A DNA stretch of 55,180 nucleotides from Haloterrigena salina JCM 13891. GTDB taxonomy: Archaea; Halobacteriota; Halobacteria; Halobacteriales; Natrialbaceae. The translations under genes and the position numbers were made by a program. The stretch spans positions 1 to 55,180 of the forward strand of contig NZ_AOIS01000014.1 of the NCBI RefSeq assembly GCF_000337495.1. The letters run 5' to 3'. Shown piece by piece: positions 25,005 through 33,957 of this stretch. Below the pieces are notes generated by a model. It did no database searches. It worked only from the letters and a program-made list of their open reading frames with translations, and was not told the DNA's origin. Positions within the stretch are counted from its first letter, which is position 1. Each line of letters opens with the position of its first letter.

Positions 25005-25040
25005 AATCGGCTGGGGAGGATGTGGGATTCCCCGTTGCCA
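25005..25040 (-). repeat. Dispersed intergenic repeat, copy 1
   Basis: Read on the minus strand this copy has ggcaacggggaatc, a short spacer, then cctccccagccgatt. It closely matches copy 3 at 46261-46300 and is inverted relative to copy 2 at 25174-25212. Confidence 0.6.
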
Positions 25041-25070
25041 GCGCGAGTAGTCTGCTCACTCCGCTGGTCC

Positions 25071-25088
25071 AGTAGTAGTAGTAGTAGC
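25071..25088 (+). repeat. AGT trinucleotide run
   Basis: Six tandem agt units between the two inverted copies of the dispersed repeat. It is a simple-sequence tract in a non-coding region. Confidence 0.6.
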
Positions 25089-25173
25089 AGCGTTTTCGCG
25101 GTAACCGCTCGGTCGAGAGTCAACCGATAGGGGGAACCTGAGGAGGTCAATACGAAACGAACCGTTCTGCTGC

Positions 25174-25212
25174 TCGTGGCGGCTAGGGTTTCCACCCCCT
25201 CCCCAGCCGATT
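25174..25212 (+). repeat. Dispersed intergenic repeat, copy 2
   Basis: Begins tcgtggcggctagggtttcc and ends ccctccccagccgatt. The preceding cgttctgc also matches the bases before copy 3. The last 15 bases pair with 25005-25019. Confidence 0.6.
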
Positions 25213-25371
25213 CGCTCCCGATAGTCGCTCACCCCTCGCGCAGTATCGTCGATCGCACCTCGCGTCGCTCGGTCGCGATCGACAGCGCGCGCCACCGCAC
25301 ACCGATTCTGTCGTTCAGAGCGGAAGGAGAGTGCGATTCACCGGGTACGGATCAACGACACTGACCGCTGA

Positions 25372-25605
25372 TCACGGCTCGTACACGAATCGCTCGTACA
25401 ACGGCACCAGCGCGGTCCAGAAGACGACGAACACCGCGCCGACGCCGATGAGGGCGAGCCACGGATCCCCCCGACCCGTCGGGAGCCCGGTGGAGAACAG
25501 CGCGAGCGTCCCCAGAAACAGGAACAGGCAGACGACCACGCTCCCCACCTCGAGGAACGTGGCGACGGGATGGGCCCGAAACTGGGCGACGATATCGGCG
25601 AGCAT
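25372..25605 (-). CDS. Small two-helix membrane protein
   Basis: A 77-residue protein with two membrane helices (FLEVGSVVVCLFLFLGTLAL, about 17-36, and WLALIGVGAVFVVFWTAL, about 49-66) and a short polar loop. The start is ATG at 25605. It shows the codon use of the chromosomal backbone and is a conserved-looking haloarchaeal small membrane protein of unknown role. It is in the same orientation as the HIT gene upstream, with about 115 bases between. Confidence 0.7.
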   Translation of the reverse strand: MLADIVAQFRAHPVATFLEVGSVVVCLFLFLGTLALFSTGLPTGRGDPWLALIGVGAVFVVFWTALVPLYERFVYEP

Positions 25606-25722
25606 ACGCGAGAGTGACGGGCGACGATCAAAAACGTCACGGCAGTTCGGCGTCGGGTCGGTCGCTGCGCTCTCACCGACGCGTTCATCGCGATCGCGGA
25701 CCTGCGAAGACGGGCCGCAGTC

Positions 25723-26142
25723 TCAGGCTCGAGACTCGATTTCGTCGGCGATCTCGTCGAGTCGGTCGTCGTCGATGTCTTCCTGGCCGCCGAACATGGC
25801 GTGGATCGGCCCGGCGCCGTCGCTCTCGAACCGCGGGACGATGTGACAGTGGACGTGGGGCACTTCTTGGCCGGCTTCCTCGCCGTTGTTGAACGCGACC
25901 GTCGAGGCGTCGGCGTCGACGCTCTCCTCGACGGCGGGCACCAGCCGGTGGACCGTCGCGTAGAGGTCCTCGGCGACGTCGTCGGGGACGTCGTTCAGCC
26001 GCTCGTACTCGTCCTTCGGAATGACCAGCGTGTGCCCCGGCGCCAGGGGATTGGCGTCGAGGAAGGCGATCGTCGTCTCGTCTTCGTACACGACTCGAGC
26101 GGGGATCTCCCCCTCGACGATCTGGCTGAAGATCGTACTCAT
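25723..26142 (-). CDS. HIT-family nucleotide hydrolase/transferase
   Basis: A 139-residue histidine-triad protein, starting at ATG 26142 (MSTIFSQIVEGEIPARVVY). A longer frame to 26223 is Arg-rich and unlikely. The catalytic triad motif is HVHCHIVP near residues 98-105, with upstream FLDANPLAPGHTLVIPK typical of the Hint/Fhit-like branch. Members cleave nucleoside phosphoramidates or dinucleotides and act in the cytoplasm. The substrate cannot be assigned from sequence. Confidence 0.9.
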   Translation of the reverse strand: MSTIFSQIVEGEIPARVVYEDETTIAFLDANPLAPGHTLVIPKDEYERLNDVPDDVAEDLYATVHRLVPAVEESVDADASTVAFNNGEEAGQEVPHVHCHIVPRFESDGAGPIHAMFGGQEDIDDDRLDEIADEIESRA

Positions 26143-26752
26143 AGGCGAGTGTGTGTCGGCCGGCTGTAAGAAGCTTACTCGCCTGCCTCGCGGTCGAGAT
26201 CGCCATCGATCGGCGACCGTCACCGCCCGCGAACAGTGTGAACTGGCGTAAAGTCCGGCTAGCTGTGCTTACGTGTCGAGAATCGTGATGGACGATCGGG
26301 GCCGTTCAATACCCCGCGCCGCCTCGGTGAGAACGCCCAGCGGGGGCCTGTCGTATCGCGCCGATGGGGAACCTCGTGCGACATCGCACACCTGTACCGG
26401 ACCGACACCGTCACGCTGGTCACACCGGGTCGACCGCACGACCGTCGGCAGCCACGACGTCACGAACCTCGACACACCACCGCCGACGGTTTTCGGCGAT
26501 GCTCCGAACCGACGAGCCGCGACGCCGCGTTCGACCCAACGGTTCAGCGGACAGTCCCGAATATCCCACAGTCAAGGGAAAACGTTCTCCGATAGTGAAC
26601 GGTCGACCTACGTAGCGGCGGCAAGCTGCAAGTATTAGTACGTTGCCCTCCCTATTCGTGGGTATCATTCGCACGGCGATCGAACGGAACCGCTGTGTCG
26701 GCACGCAGACCGAGACGCTACCGCTCGAGACGGGGGCTCGGGAGACTGCGAG
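26143..26752. other. Long intergenic region, possible gene remnant
   Basis: About 610 bases with no convincing gene. A plus frame at 26273-26638 begins MSRIVMDDRGRSIP, faintly like an AbrB-type start, but the rest is Ser/Arg/Thr-rich and not typical. The opposite strand has a short frame with CDQRDGVGPVQVCDV, which could be a worn zinc-finger gene. An AT-richer zone near 26560-26660 should hold the promoter of the 26753 gene. Confidence 0.4.
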
Positions 26753-27739
26753 ATGGTAGCGGTACTGTACGCCATCGAGCGACCGTTCATGCGGAAGACG
26801 TTCGAGGCGATCGACCGGCACGTGGACGTCGAATCGGCGTTCGTCCCGGTCAGAGCGGACGCGCGCGGCTGTAGCGACCGTATCACGGAGATCGAAGTCC
26901 GTGACCCCGGCGCGGTCGACGAGAACGTGCGAGCGATCGATCCGGCCGTCGTCGTCTACAATCATCGGTTCGGGATCGAGCGGTTCTCCTTCTACGAGGA
27001 GTACCCGCTCGTTCACCTCCGACACGGCGCCTCGATCGGCCGCGGCGAGATTTCCGTGACGACCGAGACGATGCTCGAGCGCGTCGCCGCCGCCCTCGCG
27101 CCCGGCGAGCGGTGGGCCAGGGCCTACCGGGCCGCCGTACCGCCTGACGTGACCGTGGCCGTCGTCGGCCTCCCGGAAGCCGACGCGCTGGTCGACGCGC
27201 CGCCGCCCCGTGAACGACGAGTGCTGTACGCGCCGACGAACTACATGGTCGGCCGCGGCGCGTACGCGAACACCGCCCGTTCGGTCGTGGAGTGCTTCGC
27301 CGGCACCGAGTACGAACTGCTCTTTCGGCCCCACCCGACCGACAGACGCGAGGGCCCCGGACTGGCCGTGACGCGCGAGTGCAGGGCCCGAATCGCCGAG
27401 CTACCGAACGTCGTCTTCGACGAGACCGCGACGCCGACCGAGAGCATGCGGCGGTCCGATATCCTCGTCTCGGACTACTCGGGGTCGATCGCCGAGTGGC
27501 TCCACACCGGACGGCCGCTCGTCCAGCTGACGGACATCGACGCGCCGGACCGCGCGGTTCCGGAGATCGGCGTCACGACGGACGCGATCGATCTCGCGCT
27601 CGTCGACGACCTCTACCGCAACGGCGAGCCCGAACCCGTCGCCCGCCGTCGCCAGTCGTGGCTCGAGGACCTCGGGATTCCGATGGACGGCCGGGCCGGC
27701 GAACGCGCCGCCAGCGAGGTGCTGCGATGCAGGGCGTGA
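26753..27739 (+). CDS. CDP-glycerol glycerophosphotransferase-like (TagF/TagB-type) protein
   Basis: A 328-residue GT-B-like transferase. Typical TagF/TagB signatures are RPHP (about 191-195, FRPHPTD) and SDYSGSIAEW (about 240-249), with a nucleotide-binding-type region VLYAPTNYM before them. In bacteria this family polymerises glycerol- or ribitol-phosphate from CDP-alcohols. In archaea related enzymes are thought to add polyol phosphates to surface glycans. The stop lies inside the start of the next gene (13-base overlap), so it is coupled to a nucleotidyltransferase that could make its CDP-activated donor. The start is ATG at 26753. Confidence 0.7.
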   Translation: MVAVLYAIERPFMRKTFEAIDRHVDVESAFVPVRADARGCSDRITEIEVRDPGAVDENVRAIDPAVVVYNHRFGIERFSFYEEYPLVHLRHGASIGRGEISVTTETMLERVAAALAPGERWARAYRAAVPPDVTVAVVGLPEADALVDAPPPRERRVLYAPTNYMVGRGAYANTARSVVECFAGTEYELLFRPHPTDRREGPGLAVTRECRARIAELPNVVFDETATPTESMRRSDILVSDYSGSIAEWLHTGRPLVQLTDIDAPDRAVPEIGVTTDAIDLALVDDLYRNGEPEPVARRRQSWLEDLGIPMDGRAGERAASEVLRCRA

Positions 27740-28407
27740 TCCTCGCCGCGGGACGGGGCCGGCGGATGCGACCGTACACCGACGACGTTCCGAAAGCCTT
27801 CCTCGAGTTCGACGGCCGGACGCTGTACGATCGACAGCGCGACCTGCTCGAGCCGTACGTGGACGGGACGAGCGTCGTCCTGGGATACCGCCACGAGACC
27901 GTTCTCGAGCGGTACGACCCCAGCGATCCGATCGTCCTCGAGGGGTGGGACCGGTACGAGAACGCCGCGTCGCTGCTCCTCGCGCTCGAGCGGATCGACG
28001 ACGATCTGCTGGTGATAAACGGCGACGTCCTCGTCGACGAGCGGGAGATCGGCCGGCTGGCGGGAGCGTTCGACGCCCTCGACGGCCGGCGCAACCTCGT
28101 CGGATGCATTCCGGGGCTCCAGAGCGCGGAAACGGCGATTCGGTGGGACGAGACGGGACGCGTCTCGGCGTACGGACTCATCGAGGGCCACCAACACGCC
28201 GGTTTCGGCGTCGTGAGCCGCGACCACCGAACGGCCGCGATGCGAATCCTGCGCGAACGGCTCCACGACTGGTACCCCTGCGTCTACCCGCGGACGCCGA
28301 CGCGGCCGCTGTTGATCCCGGCCGAGCGACACGTGGAGCTCAATCGACCGACCGACCTCGACCGACTGCGAGCGTGGCTCGCCTCCGACCGGATTCGGTG
28401 TGCGTGA
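27727..28407 (+). CDS. LicC/RfbA-like sugar- or alcohol-phosphate nucleotidyltransferase
   Basis: A 226-residue nucleotidyltransferase. The N-terminal signature is GVILAAGRGRRMRPYTDDVP (3-22) with the conserved Lys in PKAFLEFDG. The metal site lies in LLVINGDVLVDE. The short length and lack of a left-handed beta-helix tail fit CTP:phosphocholine/alcohol-phosphate cytidylyltransferase types (LicC-like) better than full glucose-1-phosphate thymidylyltransferases. It overlaps the TagF-like gene and precedes a glycerophosphodiester phosphodiesterase, so CTP and a polyol or choline phosphate are plausible substrates. The substrate is inferred, not visible. Confidence 0.72.
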   Translation: MQGVILAAGRGRRMRPYTDDVPKAFLEFDGRTLYDRQRDLLEPYVDGTSVVLGYRHETVLERYDPSDPIVLEGWDRYENAASLLLALERIDDDLLVINGDVLVDEREIGRLAGAFDALDGRRNLVGCIPGLQSAETAIRWDETGRVSAYGLIEGHQHAGFGVVSRDHRTAAMRILRERLHDWYPCVYPRTPTRPLLIPAERHVELNRPTDLDRLRAWLASDRIRCA

Positions 28408-28534
28408 CCGGAACCGTCGCGTCTGATCGGCAACCGAACGCACCGGTCAACGCTCGATACATTCTGGACGATTGTCCGGAATAACACACCGGAACCAAAA
28501 TGTTGATTGTCGGTGGGTGCCGGGACCCGGATAG

Positions 28535-29236
28535 ATGGAGATAATCGGCCATCGCGGCTGTGCGGATCAGTTTCCGGAGAACACCCTCCTCGCAATTCGC
28601 GAAGCCGCCCGTCGGCTCCCCGCGGTCGAAGTCGACGTTCGGCGGTGCGGTTCGGGCGAACTGGTGGTATTTCACGACGAGACCCTCGAGCGCGTCACCG
28701 GCGCGTCCGGCCGCGTCGCGGAGACGCCGTGGACCGAACTCCGCGACCTGACCGTCCTCGAGTCGGGCGAATCGATTCCGCGCCTCGAGACGGTCCTGCG
28801 GGCCGTCCCGGACGACGTCACCCTCCAACTCGAACTGAAAGAACGGGGGATCGCCTCCGAGACGTTGCAGTCGGCGATGACGGTCGGCGCCGACGTCCGC
28901 GTCACGTCGTTTCTCCCCGATGCACTGGCCGAGATCGAGACGAACTACCTGGACGTCCCGAACGGGCTGCTCTTCGGCGACGACCCCGAGGAGAACCTCT
29001 CGCGCGCGGTCGAACTCGACTGCACGCACGTCTTCCCGCACTACGACCTCTGTGTCGAAACCGACGTCGTGTCCGCCGCCCGCGATCGCGGGTTCGACGT
29101 CATCGCGTGGAAGGCCGCGCGGACGACCGACGACGTCCGCGCGCTGCGCGAGGCCGGCGTCGACGGCGTCACCGCGGATCGGTGGGACGTCGCGCCCGCC
29201 TCGCTCCGAGCGAGTGCCGAATCGCAGCGGTCGTAG
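28535..29236 (+). CDS. ugpQ: Glycerophosphodiester phosphodiesterase
   Basis: A 233-residue TIM-barrel enzyme of the GDPD family. Catalytic and metal residues are His6-Arg7 (GHRGCADQFPENT), Glu32 and Asp34 (VEVDVRR), and His47-Asp48 (VFHDETLERVTG). It would hydrolyse glycerophosphodiesters to glycerol phosphate and an alcohol. There is no signal peptide, so it is cytoplasmic. It follows the nucleotidyltransferase by about 130 bases in the same direction. That may place it in the same polyol-phosphate pathway, or it may only be a neighbour. Confidence 0.88.
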   Translation: MEIIGHRGCADQFPENTLLAIREAARRLPAVEVDVRRCGSGELVVFHDETLERVTGASGRVAETPWTELRDLTVLESGESIPRLETVLRAVPDDVTLQLELKERGIASETLQSAMTVGADVRVTSFLPDALAEIETNYLDVPNGLLFGDDPEENLSRAVELDCTHVFPHYDLCVETDVVSAARDRGFDVIAWKAARTTDDVRALREAGVDGVTADRWDVAPASLRASAESQRS

Positions 29237-29320
29237 CGGGGCGACGGCCGTTCGGCGTCTCGGTAGCGGGCGACGACTGGTCGACGTCTCCGGCAGCGAT
29301 GCGAGACCGCGGTCGGGGCA

Positions 29321-29980
29321 TTACTCGCCGACCGGACCACACAGTTCCTCGAGCGCCTCGCCGATCGCCGCGAGGTACTCGTCGGGTTCGTATCCCAGCC
29401 GGCCGATCCAGACGTCCTGGTACGACGGATGCAGGATCGGCAGGAGCGTCGTCTCGAGTCGCTCGCAGTCCACGGGCTCGAGGACCGTGTCGATGAAGCC
29501 CTCGAGCTCGCGGTCTTCGGCCGCGAGGACGCTCGTCGTCGCGTGTTTTCCGGTCGCGAGGACGACGTCGGGGTCAACGGTCTCGATCTCGGTCAGCAGG
29601 TGGCCGCGACAGTTCGTCCGCTCCGCGGGCGTCGGCTCCCGATTACTCGTCGGATCCGCCGGATCGGCTGGAAAACATTTCACCGCGTTCGTGTAGTAGG
29701 CGTCGTCACCGTAGCCGACCCGCTCGAGCATCCGGCGGATGCGCCGACCGGAGTGACGGGAGGTGTATGCCTTGCCGGTCCAGTTACCGCCCTTCCAGCG
29801 GTCGGCGTCGGTATTGCCTGGACCAGGCGCCTCGCCGACGACCAGCACGCTGGCCTCGAGCGGGCCGGTCCCCCACGAGATGCACTCGCGGTGCTCGGCG
29901 AGCGCCGGACAGCGCTCGCAGCCGGGTTCGATGACGTTTCGTTCGCTCGGGTAGGCCGGATCGGTGTCGGAGGGAGACAC
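29321..29980 (-). CDS. Uracil-DNA glycosylase superfamily protein
   Basis: About 219 residues from a GTG at 29980 (residues VSPSDTDPAYP). The open frame reaches 30088, but that would overlap the divergent gene. It has CERCPALAEHREC near the N terminus, which with later cysteines (VKCF and NCRGHLL) could hold an iron-sulfur cluster as in family 4/5 enzymes. The active-site motif is VVGEAPGPGN followed by WTGKAYTSR. The C-terminal motif is LPILHPSYQD, with the His-Pro-Ser typical of this superfamily. Expected role: removal of uracil from DNA. Confidence 0.85.
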   Translation of the reverse strand: MSPSDTDPAYPSERNVIEPGCERCPALAEHRECISWGTGPLEASVLVVGEAPGPGNTDADRWKGGNWTGKAYTSRHSGRRIRRMLERVGYGDDAYYTNAVKCFPADPADPTSNREPTPAERTNCRGHLLTEIETVDPDVVLATGKHATTSVLAAEDRELEGFIDTVLEPVDCERLETTLLPILHPSYQDVWIGRLGYEPDEYLAAIGEALEELCGPVGE

Positions 29981-30075
29981 GTCCGTCAGGTGGGCCGGCG
30001 TCGGGTTAGGTCGCTCGGATTCGCGTCCTCCTCGAGCAGACAGATTTACCTTCCCCCGGGGGTTTTCGATAGGTG

Positions 30076-30318
30076 ATGGGAACGGCAATTCCGGAACTCC
30101 TCGCAGAACTGCTCCCGATGGCGGCCTACACGATCGCCGCGGGCCTCCTGACGATCGGTGGCTTCGCCGCCGAGTACGCGAGCATGCAACACGTCGGCGC
30201 GGGCGAGACGACGGTCGCGTTCTGGCTCGCGGCGATCGGTTGCGTCATGCTCTACGCCGGCGTCTACGGCCTCGGCTATCAGAAGGTGCTCGCGCGAGCG
30301 TTCGGCATCGAGCAGTAG
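30076..30318 (+). CDS. Small two-helix membrane protein
   Basis: An 80-residue protein starting at ATG 30076; a GTG directly before it adds one residue. Two hydrophobic helices are visible (MAAYTIAAGLLTIGGFAAEY and TVAFWLAAIGCVMLYAGVYG), separated by a short acidic loop. It is divergent from the uracil-DNA glycosylase gene and sits upstream of ileS with about 120 bases between. It is a haloarchaeal small membrane protein of unknown role. Confidence 0.7.
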   Translation: MGTAIPELLAELLPMAAYTIAAGLLTIGGFAAEYASMQHVGAGETTVAFWLAAIGCVMLYAGVYGLGYQKVLARAFGIEQ

Positions 30319-30440
30319 CGTCACCGACGGTCGATTTTCGCGGCTGCGCTCAGAGTGTCGTCAGCGCCCCGGCCGCCTCGAGTTCCGCGGCCGCCAGCGG
30401 GACCGATTCCCCTTTACTCTCGGAGTGAGATTGCTCCCGT

Positions 30441-33400
30441 ATGAGCAGATTCGGCGAGGTCGACGACCAGTACGATCCGCACGAACTCGAGGGGCGGATC
30501 TTCGACTACTGGGACGACGTCGACGCCTACGAGCAGACGGTCGAGCACCGGTCGGACGGCGAGTCGTTCTTCTTCGTCGACGGGCCGCCGTACACGTCTG
30601 GGTCGGCGCACATGGGAACGACCTGGAACAAGTCGCTGAAGGACGTCTACCTGCGGTTCCTGCGGATGCAGGGGTACGACGTCACCGACCGGCCGGGCTA
30701 CGACATGCACGGCCTGCCGATCGAGACCCGCGTCGAGGAGCGACTCGGCTTCGAGAACAAGAAGGACATCGAGGAGTTCGGCGAGGAGAACTTCATCCAG
30801 GAGTGTAAGGACTACGCCGACGAGCAACTCGAGGGGCTCCAAGAGGACTTTCAGGACTTCGGCGTCTGGATGGACTGGGACGACCCCTACCGGACGGTCG
30901 AACCGGAGTACATGGAGGCCGCCTGGTGGGGCTTCTCGAAGGCCGCCGACCGCGGGTTAGTCGAGAAGGGCCACCGCTCGATCTCCCAGTGTCCGCGCTG
31001 TGAGACCGCCATCGCGAACAACGAGGTCGAGTACGAGGACGTCGAGGACCCCTCCGTCTACGTCAAGTTCGACCTCGAGGAGCGCGAGGCCGACGGCGAG
31101 GAGGCCTCGGACGGAGCGAACGGGGACGAAGGGCCCGTGAGCAGCGAGGGCAAGCTCGTCATCTGGACGACCACGCCGTGGACGATCCCGGCGAACACGT
31201 TCGTCGCCGTCGACGAGGAGGGCGACTACGTCGGCGTCCGAGCCGAAAAGGACGGCGAGGAAGAGCTACTGTACATCGCCGACGCGAAACACGAGGAGGT
31301 CCTCCGAGAGGGGCGCTACGACGACTACGAGGTCGTCGAGGAGCTGTCCGGCGAGGAGCTGATCGGCTGGTCGTACGAGCACCCGCTGGCCGAGGAGGTG
31401 CCCGACCACGTCGACGCCGACGGCGCGCTCGAGGTCTACGCCGCCGACTACGTCGACACGGACGGCGACGGCACCGGGCTGGTCCACTCCGCGCCCGGCC
31501 ACGGTGAAGTGGACTTCGAACGCGGCCGCGAACTCGGCTTCCCGATCTTCTGTCCCGTCGGCGGCGACGGGGTCTACACCGAGGAGGCCGGCAGGTACGA
31601 GGGCCAGTTCGTCAAGGACGCCGATCCGGAGATCACGGCCGACCTCGAGGACAACGGCGCGCTGCTCGCCTCGGGTACGGTTCAGCACAGCTACGGCCAC
31701 TGTTGGCGCTGTGACACGGGCATCCTCCAGATCGTCACCGACCAGTGGTTCATCACGATCACCGACGTCAAGGACGAACTGCTGGACAACATCGAGGACA
31801 GCGAGTGGCACCCCGAGTGGGCCCGCGACAACCGTTTCCGGGACTTCGTCGAGGAGGCGCCCGACTGGAACGTCTCCCGGCAGCGCTACTGGGGCATTCC
31901 GCTTCCCGTCTGGACTCCCGAAGACCGGGACGACGACGAGGACATGATCGTCGTCGGCGACCGCGAGGAACTCGCCGAGCGGGTCGATCAGGACATCGAT
32001 TCCGAGGACGTCGACCTCCACAAAGATACGGTAGACGACTTCACGATCACCGAGGACGGAACCACCTACACGCGCGTTCCCGACGTCTTCGACGTCTGGC
32101 TCGACTCCTCGGTCGCCTCCTGGGGCACCCTGAACTACCCCGAAGACGACAGCGAGTTTGACGAACTCTGGCCCGCCGACTTCATCCTCGAGGCCCACGA
32201 CCAGACGCGAGGCTGGTTCTGGTCCCAGCTGGGGATGAGCACCGCCGCGCTCGGCGAGAGCCCGTATCAGGAGGTCCTGATGCACGGCCACGCGCTGATG
32301 CCCGACGGCCGCGCGATGTCCAAGTCCAAGGATATCCTGATCGACCCCCACGAGGCCATCGACCGCCACGGCCGGGACGTCATGCGCATGTTCCTGCTGT
32401 CGAACAACCCGCAGGGCGAGGACATGCGCTTCGACTGGGACGGGATGCAGACGATGGAGAACCACCTCCGGACGCTGTGGAACGTCTTCCGGTTCCCGCT
32501 GCCGTACATGCGCTTGGACGAGTTTGACCCCACTGAAACCACCCTCGAGGACGTCGATTCCGACCTCGAGCTCATCGACGAGTGGGTGCTCGCCCGTCTC
32601 CAGTCCACCAAGGACGAGATGACCGAGGCCTTCGAAGACCGCCGGCAGGACCGCGCCCTCGACGCGCTCATCGAGTTCGTCGTCGAGGACGTCTCCCGGT
32701 TCTACGTGCAGGCGGTTCGCGAGCGTATGTGGGCCGAGGAGGACAGCGGCTCGAAGCGGGCCGCCTACGCGACGATCTATCGGGTCCTCCGGGAGAGCGT
32801 TGCCCTGCTCGCGCCGTACGCGCCCTTTATCAGCGAGGAGATCTACGGGACGCTGACCGGCGACGACGGGTTCGACACCGTCCACATGGAAGACTGGCCC
32901 GCCGTCGACGAGTACTGGCAGGACGAACAGCTCGAGGACGACGTCGCCATCCTCCGGGCCATCGAGGAGGCCGGCGCGAACGCCCGCCAGCAGGCCGGCC
33001 GCAAGCTGCGCTGGCCCGTCCCGCGGGTCGTCGTCGCCGCCGGCGACGAGCGCGTCGTCGAGGCCGTCGAACGCCACACGCCGCTGCTCGAGGACCGGCT
33101 CAACGCCCGCGAGATCGAACTCGTCTCGGCCGAGAACCGCTGGGAGGAACTGCAGTACAGCGCCGAGGCCGACATGAGCGAACTCGGACCCGCGTTCGGC
33201 GACCGCGCCGGGCAGGTCATGAACGCGCTCAACGAGGCCCGCATCGACGAGCCGAGCCTCGAAGCGATCGAGGACGCCGTCGCGGACGTGCTCGAGGACG
33301 GCGAGGAGATCACCGACGAGATGGTCTCGTTCGTCACCCAGACGCCCGACGGCATCGCCGGCACCGCGTTCGGTCTGAACGGCGATGACCGCGGCGTCGC

Positions 33401-33707
33401 CTACGTCGACGCCTCGCTGACCGACGACATCGAGAGCGAGGGCTACGCCCGCGAGGTCATCCGCCGCGTCCAGGAGATGCGCAAGGACCTCGATCTCGAC
33501 GTCGAGGAGCGCATCGCCTTGGACCTCGAGATCAGCGACGACCGCGTCGCCGACCTCGTCGCCGAGCGCGAGGACCTGATCCGCGAGGAGGTTCGGGCCG
33601 ACGAGATTGGCGAGATCGACGACGGCCACCGCAAGGAGTGGGAAGTCGAGGACGTGACGATGGAGATCGGGGTCGAGCCGCTGGCAGCTGCTGAAGCGTC
33701 GGACTAA
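30441..33707 (+). CDS. ileS: Isoleucyl-tRNA synthetase
   Basis: A 1088-residue class I aminoacyl-tRNA synthetase. The HIGH-type motif is HMGT at 57-60 (GSAHMGTTWNK) and the KMSKS-type motif is MSKSK at 626-630. A full editing (CP1) domain lies between them, with VIWTTTPWTIPANT near 237-250 and the GLVHSAPGHGEVDFE region. The anticodon-binding and long acidic C-terminal domains follow. The length and the HxGT variant match archaeal/eukaryotic-type IleRS rather than the bacterial short form. The gene is intact and single, with its own promoter gap of about 120 bases. Confidence 0.97.
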   Translation: MSRFGEVDDQYDPHELEGRIFDYWDDVDAYEQTVEHRSDGESFFFVDGPPYTSGSAHMGTTWNKSLKDVYLRFLRMQGYDVTDRPGYDMHGLPIETRVEERLGFENKKDIEEFGEENFIQECKDYADEQLEGLQEDFQDFGVWMDWDDPYRTVEPEYMEAAWWGFSKAADRGLVEKGHRSISQCPRCETAIANNEVEYEDVEDPSVYVKFDLEEREADGEEASDGANGDEGPVSSEGKLVIWTTTPWTIPANTFVAVDEEGDYVGVRAEKDGEEELLYIADAKHEEVLREGRYDDYEVVEELSGEELIGWSYEHPLAEEVPDHVDADGALEVYAADYVDTDGDGTGLVHSAPGHGEVDFERGRELGFPIFCPVGGDGVYTEEAGRYEGQFVKDADPEITADLEDNGALLASGTVQHSYGHCWRCDTGILQIVTDQWFITITDVKDELLDNIEDSEWHPEWARDNRFRDFVEEAPDWNVSRQRYWGIPLPVWTPEDRDDDEDMIVVGDREELAERVDQDIDSEDVDLHKDTVDDFTITEDGTTYTRVPDVFDVWLDSSVASWGTLNYPEDDSEFDELWPADFILEAHDQTRGWFWSQLGMSTAALGESPYQEVLMHGHALMPDGRAMSKSKDILIDPHEAIDRHGRDVMRMFLLSNNPQGEDMRFDWDGMQTMENHLRTLWNVFRFPLPYMRLDEFDPTETTLEDVDSDLELIDEWVLARLQSTKDEMTEAFEDRRQDRALDALIEFVVEDVSRFYVQAVRERMWAEEDSGSKRAAYATIYRVLRESVALLAPYAPFISEEIYGTLTGDDGFDTVHMEDWPAVDEYWQDEQLEDDVAILRAIEEAGANARQQAGRKLRWPVPRVVVAAGDERVVEAVERHTPLLEDRLNAREIELVSAENRWEELQYSAEADMSELGPAFGDRAGQVMNALNEARIDEPSLEAIEDAVADVLEDGEEITDEMVSFVTQTPDGIAGTAFGLNGDDRGVAYVDASLTDDIESEGYAREVIRRVQEMRKDLDLDVEERIALDLEISDDRVADLVAEREDLIREEVRADEIGEIDDGHRKEWEVEDVTMEIGVEPLAAAEASD

Positions 33708-33957
33708 TACCGTACGTTTCCGGAACGGGCGACGAAGTCGACCGTTCCGATCTTTTTAGTCCAGATTTTTACGTGAGTGGTTCGCTCGCAACGCGAGCGA
33801 ATCCCGAGGCGGAAAAGGTGGGGAACGAGTCGCTGGCGACGGCTAACGCGTAACCGGCCACCGAGAGTCGATGATCGCGGCTGCAAACCAAACGATAGCT
33901 CAAAGAGCCGTTTGAGCCACGAGAGAATATTTACACCCCCATCACGTAGCATTTATT

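Larger units (their letters stand above)
24818..25371. other. Repeat-rich intergenic region
   Basis: About 550 bases without a supported gene. It contains repeats of gagcgaacggagtgaacg-type sequence, two inverted copies of a dispersed element (25005-25040 and 25174-25212) that could form a large stem of about 200 bases, and a short AGT trinucleotide run. The pibD terminator should also lie here. Confidence 0.5.

Noticed and set aside
25071-25088. Short direct repeats considered as a CRISPR array
   Set aside because: The units are only three bases with no spacers, and no cas genes are present.
31266-33629. A 787-codon open frame on the minus strand
   Set aside because: It lies wholly antisense to ileS, whose motifs are complete.
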